From assembly GCF_001522545.3 (NCBI RefSeq), contig NC_031778.1:24285171-24349170 (forward strand): a stretch of DNA of 64,000 nt, read 5' to 3'. Made by a program: the position numbers and the translations under genes. This document shows, piece after piece, positions 63,585-64,000 of this stretch. Origin of the DNA: Parus major (taxonomy: Eukaryota > Chordata > Aves > Passeriformes > Paridae). The notes under the pieces were generated by a model. That model did no database searches. It saw nothing but the letters and a program-made list of their open reading frames with translations, and was not told where the DNA came from. Within the stretch, counting starts at the first letter, position 1. The number at the start of each line of letters is the position of its first letter.

Positions 63585-64000
63585 AAGGATGTAAAAGCAT
63601 TTTATTGATTGTTGTCCTATAAAATCATAGACGTCTTTTAATTCCTGAAGAACTGTGTCCAACAATAGGAAAAATGAAAAATGTCTTTACAAAACATTAC
63701 AGCATTTTTGGAAAAACTAGGTATGAAAAATATATACAGTGTATTAAAAAAATCTGAATAAAATTAATGCCTGGATTTATACATTCAGTTATGTGTTAAA
63801 CATCTGCAAAGTATGCAATAAAATTTGTTAAAACGCTAGCAGTATTTTAACTATGTTAAATAAGTCTTTGTTCAATTTACAGTTTCATTACTATTTTATC
63901 AGTCCACTTAAATTAATTTGTGAGGCTGTATGTATAACCACTGTCACACTGTCTAGGTAAGTATTTTTGTACAAAATTACTGTCTTCCTAATGTAGTTTA
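63585..64000 (-). other. Probable 3' UTR of a convergent minus-strand gene (ARHGEF26 by synteny)
   Basis: AT-rich sequence without open frames. Read on the minus strand it contains AATAAA at 63601-63606, followed by T/G-rich sequence, as at a 3' end. In other amniotes ARHGEF26 lies next to DHX36 and converges with it, which fits. No coding part is inside the window, so the identity is inferred from gene order only. Confidence 0.4.

Overview
The window is vertebrate nuclear DNA, almost certainly from a bird. It carries split genes with consensus splice sites and two recognisable vertebrate genes. It also holds several 3'-truncated CR1 LINE fragments, the typical avian repeat, two of them ending in the CR1 3' tail seen in birds. 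The order GPR149 - DHX36 matches the conserved MME - GPR149 - DHX36 - ARHGEF26 block of amniotes. I cannot fix the species; a songbird is a guess.

Layout. 1-110 is a CpG-rich edge, probably part of a promoter belonging to a neighbour outside the window. 111 to about 35,500 is a gene desert of about 35 kb with no coding gene I can support. It holds CR1 pieces (about 1500-1795 and 27195-27391), a 62-bp minisatellite interrupted by an assembly gap (8150-8413), a G-rich 11-bp minisatellite beside a second gap (26428-26660), an AAT microsatellite and one splice-bounded candidate noncoding exon. 35,520-36,340 is a CpG-rich region with a 16-copy, 15-bp repeat, just upstream of GPR149.

GPR149 (orphan receptor, + strand) has four coding exons between 36547 and 44751, encoding 694 residues. 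About 650 bp past its poly(A) signal begins DHX36 (+ strand), with 25 coding exons from 45659 to 60218 encoding 983 residues. Every exon junction of both genes was followed in frame and neither gene shows a break. DHX36 is the DEAH-box helicase that unwinds G-quadruplexes. Its own upstream region and first coding exon are unusually rich in G-quadruplex motifs, the most interesting pattern in the window. Intron 9 of DHX36 has a GC-AG boundary.

Downstream of DHX36 there is a CpG island (about 61,340-61,810) with a 74-bp duplication and a consensus splice donor. The last 400 bases look like the 3' UTR of a converging minus-strand gene, ARHGEF26 by synteny. The two complete genes are not known to act in one pathway; their linkage is conserved neighbourhood rather than an operon. 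I found no CRISPR array, tRNA, rRNA or viral gene.
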